64,000 nt of DNA from Novosphingobium sp. KA1 (lineage in GTDB: Bacteria; Pseudomonadota; Alphaproteobacteria; Sphingomonadales; Sphingomonadaceae), in the NCBI RefSeq assembly GCF_017309955.1, contig NZ_CP021247.1, forward strand, positions 3,187,001 to 3,251,000. Reading direction: 5' to 3'. This document shows, in pieces, positions 1 to 8,507 of this stretch. Below the pieces are notes generated by a model, which saw nothing but the letters and a program-made list of their open reading frames with translations, did not search any database and was not told the origin of the DNA. How positions within the stretch are numbered: position 1 is the stretch's first letter; each line of letters begins with the position of its first letter. The position numbers were made by a program, and so were the translations under genes.

Positions 1-1334
1 GCGATGAACCCGAGGTAGGCCCAGTTGTTGGGCAGCTTGTCGATGTAGAAGGGCTTGTCGGTCTTGCGCTGCACGCGCGTGCGTTCGAGGAATTCCGCCC
101 CCAGTTCGGCGCGGCGCTGCGGCGACATGGCGGCCAGCGCGGCTGGCCAGTCGCGCGGGCGTCCGCCGGTGGCCTGTGCCTCGCGCATGGCAAGTGCCGG
201 AATGTCGGGCAATTCCATCGTGCCCTCGATCTGCGAGTGGCTGCCGAGGATCTGCTCGATGAGCGTGGAGCCTGCGCGCGGCATGCCGAGGATGAAGATC
301 GGCGCGGGCGAGGGATCGCCGCCATCGGCATGGGCGGCGAGGAAGGCCGGCGAGAACGTCCCGATCACCGCGTCGACCTGCTCGGCCACGGCCTCGGGAT
401 CATGCTGCAGCTCCATGCTGCGCAGCGCGTTGCCCTGGGCGTAGTGCGCAAACGCGGCTTCGGCCTCGCCGCGATCTTCCAGCGCCTTTGCGAGCGCGAA
501 ATGGAGGTGCAGGCGATCGTCCGGCCCGATGTCGGCCTGATCCAGAGCGCGCCGCATCGCCGCGACATCGGCATCGCCGAAGCGGACCGTCTTGAGGTTG
601 GCAAGGCTCCACCATGCCTCGCCGAGGGCAGGCTCGACGGCGATGCAGCGGCGATAGGCGCTGACGGCTTCGGCCTGTTCGCCCAGTGTCTTGAGGATAT
701 GGCCGTAGCTCATCCAGAGCTTGGCGTGGTCCGGGAAACTTTCGAGCAGCTCGCGGTAGATCCTGCGCGATTCCTCGTATTCCCCGATCCGCCCCAGCGC
801 CGCAGCCTTGAGGTTGAGATCGCCCGCACTGGCGCTGTTGGCGGCCAGCACGTGGTCCAGCGCGGCCACGGCATCGGCGAAGCGGTTCTGCTTGTAGAGA
901 ACCGTGGCAAGATTGGCGCGGGCCGCGGCAAAACCGGGGGCCAGTTCCAGCGCGCGGAGCAGCAGCGTCTCGGCGTCGCGGTAACGGCCAATTCGCCCGG
1001 CGAGTTCCGCCATCATGCGGATCGCGGCGACATCGCGCGGCTGGGCGGACAGGCGTTCCCGCAGGCCCGCCTCGGCGGTCGGCAAATCGTTCGCCAGCAG
1101 GGCCTGTGCGATGGCGATCAGCGCGGGATCGCGCACCGAGGCGCGGATCGCGGCATTTTCCGCCCGTTCCGCTTCGCTGTCCCGTCCAAGCGTGCGCAGG
1201 GCCTGTCCGAGCAGGCGCAGCACGCGCGGATCCTCGCCCTTGCGGGCCAGCGCCTCGCGCAGCAAGGGCACGGCCCCGGCAGGGTCGGTCGCGACGAGTT
1301 GGCCGAGCGGAACGGCAGGTGCGGTGTGATTCAT
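1..1334 (-). CDS. TPR-containing sulfotransferase, C-terminus cut by window edge
   Basis: The reading frame runs leftward from an ATG at 1334 and is still open at base 1, so about 444 N-terminal residues are visible. The first ~320 residues are alanine- and leucine-rich TPR-type helical repeats. They are followed by PIFILGMPRAGSTLIEQIL at about residue 345, the 5'-phosphosulfate-binding loop of PAPS-dependent sulfotransferases. This architecture is common in sphingomonads and other marine or aquatic proteobacteria. The family transfers sulfate from PAPS to a hydroxyl or amine; the acceptor cannot be deduced here. The gene follows ggt on the same strand with a 49-bp gap and may be co-transcribed with it. 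The C-terminal 3'-phosphate-binding part lies only partly inside the window. Confidence 0.85.
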   Translation of the reverse strand, partial: MNHTAPAVPLGQLVATDPAGAVPLLREALARKGEDPRVLRLLGQALRTLGRDSEAERAENAAIRASVRDPALIAIAQALLANDLPTAEAGLRERLSAQPRDVAAIRMMAELAGRIGRYRDAETLLLRALELAPGFAAARANLATVLYKQNRFADAVAALDHVLAANSASAGDLNLKAAALGRIGEYEESRRIYRELLESFPDHAKLWMSYGHILKTLGEQAEAVSAYRRCIAVEPALGEAWWSLANLKTVRFGDADVAAMRRALDQADIGPDDRLHLHFALAKALEDRGEAEAAFAHYAQGNALRSMELQHDPEAVAEQVDAVIGTFSPAFLAAHADGGDPSPAPIFILGMPRAGSTLIEQILGSHSQIEGTMELPDIPALAMREAQATGGRPRDWPAALAAMSPQRRAELGAEFLERTRVQRKTDKPFYIDKLPNNWAYLGFI

Positions 1335-1383
1335 CGGCGCCGACTATGCGTGGCCGATCCGCTCCGCTCAAGCCGGACGCGCG

Positions 1384-3132
1384 TCAGAATCCCCTGGCCA
1401 CGCCCTCCCGGCGGGGATCGGCGCCGCCAAGGTACCCCTTGGGGGTTACGACCACGGCCTGCAGCCCCGATTCCTCGCCCCTGCCGGTCGACAGCGGCAT
1501 GCCCCGCGCGGCGAGCCCGGCCATGATCGGTTCGGGGAACTTGTCGGCATTGAAGGCATCGCCCTTGGCGACAAGGTTGGGCAACGCGACGGCGTCCTGC
1601 GGCGTCATCTTCCAGTCGAGCATGGCGACCAGCACCTTGAGGTTGTAGGCCTGGATCGACGTGCCGCCCGGCGATCCCGCGGCGGCCACGAGCTTGCCCT
1701 GCGGGGTGAGGACGATGGCCGGGGCCATGCTCGAACGCGGGCGCTTGCCGGGGGCCGGGGCATTGGCGGCAGGCGCGCCGTCCTGGTCGCGCGGCGAGAA
1801 CGAGAAGTCGGTCAGCTGGTTGTTGAGGAAAAAGCCGTCGACCATGCGGCCCGAGCCGAAGATGCTTTCCACCGTCGTTGTCATCGAGACGACGTTGCCC
1901 TGCGTGTCGATGATGACGAAGTGGCTGGTACCGCCCGGTTCGGCGGTGGCATCGGGCCCGTTGACCGGCGCCCCCCTGGGCATGCCGAAGGTCACGGGAC
2001 CGGCCTTCTCGCCGATCAGCGCGGCGCGGCCGGCGAGATAGTCCGGGTCGAGCAGGCCCTGTTCGGGCACTTTCACGAAGGCCGGGTCGCCGACGTAGCG
2101 GTCGCGGTCGGCATAGGCGAGGCGGCTGGCCTGGGCGAACTGGAACCAGGCCTTCTCGTCGCTGGCCGAGCGCGTGTTGATGTCGGTATGGGCAAGCAGG
2201 CCCAGCGCGACCTGCAGGCCGAGGCCGCCCGAGGGGGATTCAGGGGTGCAGACGACGTAAGTGCGATAAGGATTGCACAGCGCCGGGCCGGAACGCGGCT
2301 TGTAGGCAGCCAGATCGGCCAGCGTCATCGTGCTGGGGCGCGGGCCTTCGTGGAGGCGGGTGATGATGTCCTGTGCGACCGGGCCGGTGAGCAGGCCGGA
2401 TGCGCCGAACTTGGCGATCCGCTCCAGCGTCTGCGCGTAAGCGGGATTGCGCAGCCGGTCGCCCGCGACATAGCGGGTGCCGTCCGGCTTCGTGAAATAG
2501 CGCACGGCGTCGGGCGAGGAGGCCTGCGGCGCGCGCGACTTGATCATGCCGGCAAGCCGGGGGCTGACGATGAAGCCGTCCGCGGCCAGTTCGTGCGCCT
2601 TGCCGAACAGGCTGTCCCAGGCGAGCTTGCCATGATCGCGGTGCGCCATGTCGAGCATCGCGACGGCGCCGGGAACACCGGTGGAGATGCCGCCCAGCAC
2701 CGCGTCGACAAAGGGCAGGGGCTTGCCGCCGTCATCGACGAGGAGGTGGTTGCTGGCGCCGGACGGGGCCATCTCGCGCCCGTCGTAGGCGGTGACCTTG
2801 CGGGTCCTGGCATCGTAATAGATCATGAAGCCGCCGCCGCCGATGCCCGAGCTTTGCGGCTCCACCAGCCCGAGCACGGCCTGGATGGCAACCGCGGCAT
2901 CCACCGCCGAACCGCCCTTGCGCAGTACCTCGACCCCGGCCTCGACCGCCAGCGGATTGGCCGCCGCGACCATCGCGTGGCGCGCAAGGCCCCACTGCTG
3001 CGGGCGGGTGTTCGCAGCGGCAACATCGACAGGCGCCTCGGCCTGCGCGACCGACGGCGCGGTCAGCGCGAAAGTCAGCGATAGGGCGAGGGCGGAAGCG
3101 GTGATACGGCGGAAGGCGGTGGGGCGGCGCAA
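1384..3132 (-). CDS. ggt: gamma-glutamyltransferase, periplasmic
   Basis: This is a 582-residue gamma-glutamyltransferase precursor, the usual family length. It hydrolyses or transfers the gamma-glutamyl group of glutathione and related compounds in the periplasm. The conserved segment PGGTSHFVI places the autoprocessing and catalytic Thr at about residue 402, and the GSPGGTSI oxyanion region lies further on. I chose a TTG start at 3132 because AGGAG sits 7 nt upstream and translation then begins with a clean signal peptide (basic start, hydrophobic core, AxA-type cleavage near VAQA). The frame stays open ~63 codons further upstream, but that extension is arginine-rich and not GGT-like. The divergent neighbour is the marR-type gene. 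Confidence 0.93.
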   Translation of the reverse strand: MRRPTAFRRITASALALSLTFALTAPSVAQAEAPVDVAAANTRPQQWGLARHAMVAAANPLAVEAGVEVLRKGGSAVDAAVAIQAVLGLVEPQSSGIGGGGFMIYYDARTRKVTAYDGREMAPSGASNHLLVDDGGKPLPFVDAVLGGISTGVPGAVAMLDMAHRDHGKLAWDSLFGKAHELAADGFIVSPRLAGMIKSRAPQASSPDAVRYFTKPDGTRYVAGDRLRNPAYAQTLERIAKFGASGLLTGPVAQDIITRLHEGPRPSTMTLADLAAYKPRSGPALCNPYRTYVVCTPESPSGGLGLQVALGLLAHTDINTRSASDEKAWFQFAQASRLAYADRDRYVGDPAFVKVPEQGLLDPDYLAGRAALIGEKAGPVTFGMPRGAPVNGPDATAEPGGTSHFVIIDTQGNVVSMTTTVESIFGSGRMVDGFFLNNQLTDFSFSPRDQDGAPAANAPAPGKRPRSSMAPAIVLTPQGKLVAAAGSPGGTSIQAYNLKVLVAMLDWKMTPQDAVALPNLVAKGDAFNADKFPEPIMAGLAARGMPLSTGRGEESGLQAVVVTPKGYLGGADPRREGVARGF

Positions 3133-3377
3133 GTGCGTTCTCCTGTCTGGGAGCGACCGATTTTCCCGTGGCTTAACGAGCCTTGCCGGCTTGTGCCAGC
3201 CCCGCCGCCCGTGGCCATGTGCAAGAGTGGGGCTTCCTGGGCGCCTCGCTGCCCGATTCCGGCGCCTGCATCTTCGCAAATGCAGCAGATGCAATTGCCG
3301 ATTGGCTTGCGGGACTTGCAATAATATCTCCGTTCGTTCGCCTTGCGGTCATTAGTTAGGCTGCTAAGTACCCGTCC
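3133..3377. promoter_or_regulatory. divergent intergenic region, ggt / marR
   Basis: This 245-bp gap separates two divergent genes and must carry both promoters. The marR-proximal end is unusually AT-rich for this genome around 3316-3330. A short imperfect dyad (TTAG at 3352-3355, CTAA at 3364-3367) lies just upstream of the marR ATG at 3378. It is a candidate autoregulatory MarR operator, but the arms are only 4 bp, so this is weak. Confidence 0.3.
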
Positions 3378-3830
3378 ATGCAGGAACGACGAAAGCGCGA
3401 ACGGGCATTTGCCGAAAGGCTGGCGCCGGTGTCGCGATCATGGCGGCAACTGGCGGACGATGCGCTTTCCTCGCTCGGGATTTCCAACTCCTCGGGCTGG
3501 GCGCTGGTGCACTTGCTGCGCCTCGGCAAGACGGTGCGCCAGAGCGAGCTTGCCCGCGTCGTCGGGGTTACCGAACCCTCGCTGGTGCGCACGCTCAACC
3601 TGCTGGAAGGCGCCGGGCTGGTCGCGCGGATCGCCGACGAGACCGACCGCCGCGCCAAGCACCTGTCGCTGACCGCTGATGGCGAGGCGCTGGCCGCACG
3701 AATTGATACGCGCCTCAACACATTGCGCGCGGGCCTTCTGGATGGCATCACCGATGCGGACCTCGAAACCACCGTGGCGGTTCTCGACCGAATCGCTGCC
3801 CGCGTGGCTGAAAGCAGCAGCAAGCCATGA
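3378..3830 (+). CDS. MarR-family transcriptional regulator
   Basis: This 150-residue protein has the MarR winged-helix layout: N-terminal helices, a recognition region around residues 55-75 (ELARVVGVTEPSLVRTL), and a wing with the conserved DETDRRAKHLSLT (about residues 87-99). MarR proteins usually repress the transport genes beside them and release DNA on binding a phenolic ligand. Its stop overlaps the ATG of the FUSC gene (ATGA at 3827-3830), so it is translationally coupled to the efflux operon it probably controls. The ligand is unknown; salicylate-like or fusaric-acid-like aromatics would fit the transporter type. Confidence 0.9.
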   Translation: MQERRKRERAFAERLAPVSRSWRQLADDALSSLGISNSSGWALVHLLRLGKTVRQSELARVVGVTEPSLVRTLNLLEGAGLVARIADETDRRAKHLSLTADGEALAARIDTRLNTLRAGLLDGITDADLETTVAVLDRIAARVAESSSKP

Positions 3831-5884
3831 CCAAGCGCTTTGGATTTGATGCAGCGCTGTTTTCGGTGAAGGCGTACCTCGCCGCGATCCTGGCCGTCTA
3901 CATTGCCCTGTCGATCGGGCTGGACCGGCCGTACTGGGCGTTCCTGACATCCTATATCGTCGCCCAGCCGCTGGCGGGCGCGGTGGTGTCCAAGGCGATG
4001 TTCCGCGTTGTCGGCACGTTCATCGGGGCGGCCGCCGCGGTGTTCATGGTGCCGCCGCTGGCCCATTCGCCCGAACTGCTCACGCTGGCGATCGGTGGCT
4101 GGCTGGCGATCTGCGTTTTCGTCTCGCTGCTCGACCGCACGCCGCGCTCCTATGCCTCGGTGCTGGCGGGTTATACGGCGGTGCTGATCGTGCTGCCCAG
4201 CGTCGATACCCCGCAGCTGATCTTCACCACGGCTTCGCTGCGCGTGCAGGAAATCACCATCGGCATCCTGTGCGGCAGCTTTGTCCATGCCCTGGTGTTT
4301 CCGCAGTCGGTGTCGGCCTTCATGCTGCAGCGGGTGACCGCGATCCTGACCGACGCCGAGCGCTGGTCGCGCGATTCGCTGTCGGTCGATGCCGATCCCG
4401 CGATCGACCGCGAGCGGCGGCGGCTGGCTCTGGACGTCACCGAATTGCAGCAGCTCTCGATCCACCTTCCTTACGAGAGCACCCGCATCGCCCCGCGCAT
4501 CCGCACCGTGCGTGCCCTGCAGGACCAGCTTTCGCTCATCATGCCGCTGGGGGCCGCCGTTGCCGACCGGATCGCGCAACTTCACGAGGCCGGGATCCCC
4601 CATCCCGATATCGCCCGCCTGCTGGACGATACGCGGGACTGGTTCGCGCGCCTCGGGCACATGGACATCGCCTCCCGCACCGCCGAGGCCGAGGCGCTGC
4701 GTGCCCGCTGCGCCGCGCTGGAACCGCCGGTTCGCGCCGCCACGCCCTGGCACGACATCATCCTGCTCAGCCTGCTCTCGCGCCTTTCGACATTGATCGC
4801 GGCGCATCGCGACTGCCGCGATCTCGCCGAACAGCTGGAGACGCCGAGCACCCGTCCGGTCAGTGCGCGCGCGGCGGAACTGCTCGAAGGGCGGCGCGGG
4901 CGCGAGGTCCATCGCGATTATGGCGGGGCGGTCCGCGGCGCGCTCGGGGCCTTCGCCACCATCGTGTTCGGCTGCTATCTGTGGATCATGAGCGGCTGGC
5001 ACGACGGCAGCACCGCGATCATGCTGGCAGGCGTGTTCACCGCGCTGTTCGCTTCCGCGCCGGACCCGCTGGCACCGCTGCGCACGTTTTTTGTCGGCAC
5101 CTTCATCGCGGTGCTGCTGGGCATGCTCTACGGCTTCGTGCTGATGCCGCGGCTGGACGGCTACCTGCAGTTTTCCGCGACGATGGCGCCGATGCTGCTG
5201 ATGCTGGGGATGCTGATGCAGTCCCCGCGTTACGCAGGGGTGGCGATGCCGATGCTGCTTGGCCTCGGCTCGCCGGTGCTGGTGGCGAACGAGTATGTCG
5301 GCGGTTTCGCCAGCTACATAAACGGCGGCATCGCCCAGCTGGTGGGCATTCTCTACGCCATCGTCATGATCCGCCTGCTCAATTCGACCGGCGCGCAAGC
5401 CGCCATCCGGCGCACGATCCGTGCCGGATGGGGGGATATCGCCGAACGTTCCAACCTCATGGGCCCGCCCGACGTGCGCGCCTGGATCAACCGCATGCTC
5501 GATCGTATCGCACACCTTGCCCCCCGCCTTGCCATGGCCGGGCGTTCGCCCGGAAAGCCGCTCTACGATGCCCTGCGTGACCTTCGCACCGGCATTGCCA
5601 TCGGCGAACTGCGTGAACTGCGCCTGGGCATGTCGCCCGAACGCAGCGCCCCGCTCACCGCCGTGCTGGCGAGCGTGGGCGACTATTACCGCGGCCTCGA
5701 ACCGGATCGTCCCGCTCCTGCCGACCCCAGGCTGCTGCAGGAGATCGACGTCGCGCTCGGCGCCGTGCAGCATGACGAGGATCCGGCCGTCGGTCGTTCC
5801 GGCGTGCTCAGCCTCTACAGCCTGCGCCGCAACATCTTCCCCGAAGCGCCGCCCATGGCCGCGCCCGAAAGGGTGGCGCCATGA
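3827..5884 (+). CDS. FUSC-family inner-membrane efflux protein (AaeB-like)
   Basis: This 685-residue membrane protein has the FUSC/AaeB two-block layout. A hydrophobic N-terminal block (about residues 10-165) contains DRPYWAFLTSYIVAQP, a long soluble alpha-helical domain follows (about 170-360), and a second hydrophobic block (about 365-510) precedes a cytoplasmic tail. Family members export aromatic carboxylic acids or fusaric acid together with a periplasmic adaptor and an outer-membrane channel. All those partners follow here: DUF1656, HlyD and NodT, joined by 4-nt overlaps. Regulation by the coupled MarR gene is inferred. The substrate is not determinable from sequence. Confidence 0.9.
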   Translation: MTKRFGFDAALFSVKAYLAAILAVYIALSIGLDRPYWAFLTSYIVAQPLAGAVVSKAMFRVVGTFIGAAAAVFMVPPLAHSPELLTLAIGGWLAICVFVSLLDRTPRSYASVLAGYTAVLIVLPSVDTPQLIFTTASLRVQEITIGILCGSFVHALVFPQSVSAFMLQRVTAILTDAERWSRDSLSVDADPAIDRERRRLALDVTELQQLSIHLPYESTRIAPRIRTVRALQDQLSLIMPLGAAVADRIAQLHEAGIPHPDIARLLDDTRDWFARLGHMDIASRTAEAEALRARCAALEPPVRAATPWHDIILLSLLSRLSTLIAAHRDCRDLAEQLETPSTRPVSARAAELLEGRRGREVHRDYGGAVRGALGAFATIVFGCYLWIMSGWHDGSTAIMLAGVFTALFASAPDPLAPLRTFFVGTFIAVLLGMLYGFVLMPRLDGYLQFSATMAPMLLMLGMLMQSPRYAGVAMPMLLGLGSPVLVANEYVGGFASYINGGIAQLVGILYAIVMIRLLNSTGAQAAIRRTIRAGWGDIAERSNLMGPPDVRAWINRMLDRIAHLAPRLAMAGRSPGKPLYDALRDLRTGIAIGELRELRLGMSPERSAPLTAVLASVGDYYRGLEPDRPAPADPRLLQEIDVALGAVQHDEDPAVGRSGVLSLYSLRRNIFPEAPPMAAPERVAP

Positions 5885-6096
5885 GGGGCGAGATCTCGTT
5901 CGACGGCGTCTTCGTGCCGACCCTGCTGGTGCTCGCGGTGATCGCCTCGGTCATCACCCTGATGCTCATGCGCATTGCCAATCTCGTGGGTTTCTACCGC
6001 CTTTTCGCCTATCGTGCGGCGGTTGACCTGTGCCTTTACATCCTCGTGCTCGGGCTTCTGGTCTGGGCCGCTCCGCTGATCGGTTTCCGCCAATGA
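5881..6096 (+). CDS. DUF1656 small membrane protein (AaeX-like)
   Basis: This 71-residue protein has two predicted membrane segments, about residues 10-30 (VPTLLVLAVIASVITLML) and 45-65 (LCLYILVLGLLVWAAPLI). DUF1656 proteins of this size are nearly always found between FUSC-type transporters and their HlyD adaptors, as AaeX is in E. coli. Their exact role in the pump is not settled. It overlaps the FUSC gene by ATGA and the following HlyD gene by ATGA, so all are probably made from one mRNA. Confidence 0.88.
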   Translation: MRGEISFDGVFVPTLLVLAVIASVITLMLMRIANLVGFYRLFAYRAAVDLCLYILVLGLLVWAAPLIGFRQ

Positions 6097-7031
6097 AGAA
6101 CCTGCTTGCCCGGATCGCCCCGAGCCTTGCGACCATCGTGCTTGTCGTCCTGTCCGCAGGCGTCGCCTACTGGCTCTGGAACCATTACGAAGACAGCCCC
6201 TGGACCCGCGACGGCCGTGTCCGCGCCGACGTGGTGCGCGTCACGCCCGACATCGGCGGCCTCGTCACCTCGGTGGAAGTGCGCGACAACCAGGAGGTCA
6301 AGGCCGGCGACCTGCTCTTCGTGATCGACCGTCCGCGCTACACGCTGGCGATGCAGCAGGCACAGGCCGCCGTCGCCAGCGCGCAGGCCAAGCTGGGGCA
6401 GGCCCAGCGCGAGGCCGCGCGCGACCTTGCCCTCGGCGACCTGGTGGCGACCGAAAGCCACGAACAGAACGTTGCCGCCGTCGCCACCGCCCGCGCCGCG
6501 CTCGATCAGGCGCTGAGCGCGCTCGACAAGGCCAAGCTCGACCTCGCGCGCACCAATGTCCACGCCTCGGTCAACGGCACCGTGACCAACCTCGACCTGC
6601 ATCCCGGCGACTATGTGGCGCCGGGCAGCCAGGCGATGGCGCTGATCGACAGCGATTCGATCCGCGTCGAAGGCTATTTCGAGGAAACCAAGCTGCCGAA
6701 CATCCACGTCGGCGCGCCGGTTACGGTCGTGCTGATGGGCGAGACGCGCCAGATTAAGGGCGTGGTCGAGAGCATCGCGGCGGGCATCAACGACACCACC
6801 CGCAGCGATTCGCGCAACCTGCTGCCCAGCGTCGATCCCACCTTCACCTGGGTCCGCCTTGCCCAGCGCATCCCCGTCCGCGTGAAGCTGACCGACGTGC
6901 CCAAGGACGTGCGCCTGATCGCGGGGCGCACCGCGACGGTGACCATCGAGCAGCACGATCAGACCCCCGCCAAGAGCCAGAAGCAGGCCCGGAACCCGGC
7001 CCCCAACGCATCGGCGGAGCCTGCCCAGTGA
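6093..7031 (+). CDS. HlyD/EmrA-type periplasmic adaptor of FUSC pump
   Basis: This 312-residue membrane-fusion protein has an N-terminal anchor (about residues 8-30), a lipoyl or barrel half-motif (VTPDIGGLVTSVEVRDNQEV), a helical hairpin (about 85-155) rich in Ala, Gln and Leu, and a closing segment (NVHASVNGTVTNLDLHPGDYV). It should bridge the inner-membrane FUSC protein to the NodT channel. I set the start at the ATG at 6093, which overlaps the stop of DUF1656. The frame is open further upstream, but that stretch (from 6030) is arginine- and proline-rich out-of-family sequence inside the DUF1656 gene. The gene ends in a GTGA overlap with the NodT gene. Confidence 0.9.
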   Translation: MKNLLARIAPSLATIVLVVLSAGVAYWLWNHYEDSPWTRDGRVRADVVRVTPDIGGLVTSVEVRDNQEVKAGDLLFVIDRPRYTLAMQQAQAAVASAQAKLGQAQREAARDLALGDLVATESHEQNVAAVATARAALDQALSALDKAKLDLARTNVHASVNGTVTNLDLHPGDYVAPGSQAMALIDSDSIRVEGYFEETKLPNIHVGAPVTVVLMGETRQIKGVVESIAAGINDTTRSDSRNLLPSVDPTFTWVRLAQRIPVRVKLTDVPKDVRLIAGRTATVTIEQHDQTPAKSQKQARNPAPNASAEPAQ

Positions 7032-8467
7032 CCATCGCTCCCCGCCTCCTCCCCCGACTCCTTGGTGCCGCCTCGCTTGGCGCGATGGCGATGCTGGCCG
7101 GCTGCGTTGCCGGTCCCGACTACAAGCCGCCGGAGCATTCGGTGGCGACCATGCCTTCCGCCAACGGCGCCTTCGCCTCGGGGCAGGGGCCGGAGTTCTC
7201 GCTGGAGCCGCTGCCGGACCGCTGGTGGAGCCTCTACGACGATCCGCGTCTTGATGCGCTGGTTGAGCAGGCGCTGGAAGCGAACGCGAACTTGCGCGCG
7301 GCCGATGCCAATTTGCGCCGCGCCGACGCGGTGGTGCGCGAGGCGAGCGGGCAGAAGGCGCTGGGCACATCGGTGCTGGCCGACGCCGACCTCGAACGCG
7401 ACTACACGACGACGTCCGCCGGCACCAACATGCCCGGCGTTCTGACTTACGATCTCGGTTTTTCAGTTACTTATCCGCTTGATCTCAATGGCAAGCTGAA
7501 GCGCGCCATCGAAGGCAGCCTGGCCGACCGCGAGGCTGTGGAGGCCGCGCGCGATGCCGTGCGCATCAGCGTCGCGGCGGCAGTCACCAAGGCTTATGCC
7601 GATGTCTGCGCGGCCAATTACCAGCAGGCGACGGTCGAGAAGGTGATCGCGCTGCAGCAGCAGACGCTCACCGCCACCACCCGGTTGCAGCGCGGCGGAC
7701 GCGGCACCGCGTTCGACGTCAGCCGTTCCCGCACGGCGGTGGAGACCAGCAAGGCCAGCCTCCCGGCCTTCACCGCCAAGCGCAAGGCGGCGCTCTATCT
7801 GCTGGCGACGCTGCTGGGCAAACCGCCCGCGGAATACCCCGCGGACGTCGAAAGCTGCGCCGCGCTGCCAAGGCTGCGCTCGCCGATGCCAGTGGGAGAC
7901 GGTGCGGCGATGATCCGCCGCCGTCCCGACATCCGTCAGGCCGAACGCACCATCGCGGGCGACACGGCCAGGATCGGCGTCGCCACGGCGGACCTCTATC
8001 CCACCGTCAGCATCGGCGGCGGCATCATCAACGACGGCAAGCTGGAGAACCTCGGCAAGACGCATAGCTTCGGCTTCAGCCTTGGCCCGCTGCTGAGCTG
8101 GAGCTTCCCGAACCGGCCGGTGGTCAAGGCGCGGATCGATGCGGCCAATGCGCAAGTCGAAGGCGATATCGCCAAGTTCGACGCGGCCGTGCTGGAGGCC
8201 CTGCGCGGCACCGAAACGGCGCTGGAGACTTATGCGCGCGATACCGACCGTGCCGCCGCACTCGGCAGCGCGACGTCCAGCGCGGGGGTTTCCTCGGCGC
8301 AGGCGGCCAAGCTGTTCCGGTTCGGGCGCAGCGATCTGCTGTCGCTGCTGACGGCGCAGGCCAATCTGGCCTCGGCTCAGGTCAACCATGCGGCGGCGGA
8401 AGCCTCGCTGGTGGATGACCAGATCGCCGTGTTCCTGGCGCTGGGCGGCGGCTGGGAAAAGCAGTGA
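7028..8467 (+). CDS. NodT-family outer-membrane efflux lipoprotein (first copy)
   Basis: This 479-residue TolC/OprM-like channel of the NodT family starts at a GTG overlapping the upstream stop. A lipobox LAGC puts the lipidated Cys at residue 26. Two internally similar OEP repeats follow, the second starting near the conserved RRRPDIRQAERTIA. The protein forms a trimeric outer-membrane duct. It closes the marR-FUSC-DUF1656-HlyD operon, and a perfect hairpin follows 4 nt after its stop. A second NodT protein at 23451-24956 serves a different pump in this window. Confidence 0.92.
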   Translation: MTIAPRLLPRLLGAASLGAMAMLAGCVAGPDYKPPEHSVATMPSANGAFASGQGPEFSLEPLPDRWWSLYDDPRLDALVEQALEANANLRAADANLRRADAVVREASGQKALGTSVLADADLERDYTTTSAGTNMPGVLTYDLGFSVTYPLDLNGKLKRAIEGSLADREAVEAARDAVRISVAAAVTKAYADVCAANYQQATVEKVIALQQQTLTATTRLQRGGRGTAFDVSRSRTAVETSKASLPAFTAKRKAALYLLATLLGKPPAEYPADVESCAALPRLRSPMPVGDGAAMIRRRPDIRQAERTIAGDTARIGVATADLYPTVSIGGGIINDGKLENLGKTHSFGFSLGPLLSWSFPNRPVVKARIDAANAQVEGDIAKFDAAVLEALRGTETALETYARDTDRAAALGSATSSAGVSSAQAAKLFRFGRSDLLSLLTAQANLASAQVNHAAAEASLVDDQIAVFLALGGGWEKQ

Positions 8468-8470
8468 CCG

Positions 8471-8500
8471 TTCGGGGACTGCCTTGCGGCAGTCCCCGAA
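8471..8500. terminator. bidirectional hairpin between convergent genes
   Basis: The arms TTCGGGGACTGCC (8471-8483) and GGCAGTCCCCGAA (8488-8500) pair perfectly over 13 bp around a 4-nt TTGC loop. The hairpin lies between the stops of the NodT gene (plus) and the glycosyltransferase gene (minus). There is no clear U-run on either side, so termination is inferred from stem strength and position. Confidence 0.7.
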
Positions 8501-8507
8501 AGCGGCG

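Noticed and set aside
3356..5773. 805-residue open frame on the minus strand opposite the FUSC gene
   Set aside because: The amino acid composition (Arg, His, Gln-rich) is that of an antisense shadow; the plus-strand FUSC gene has full family motifs.
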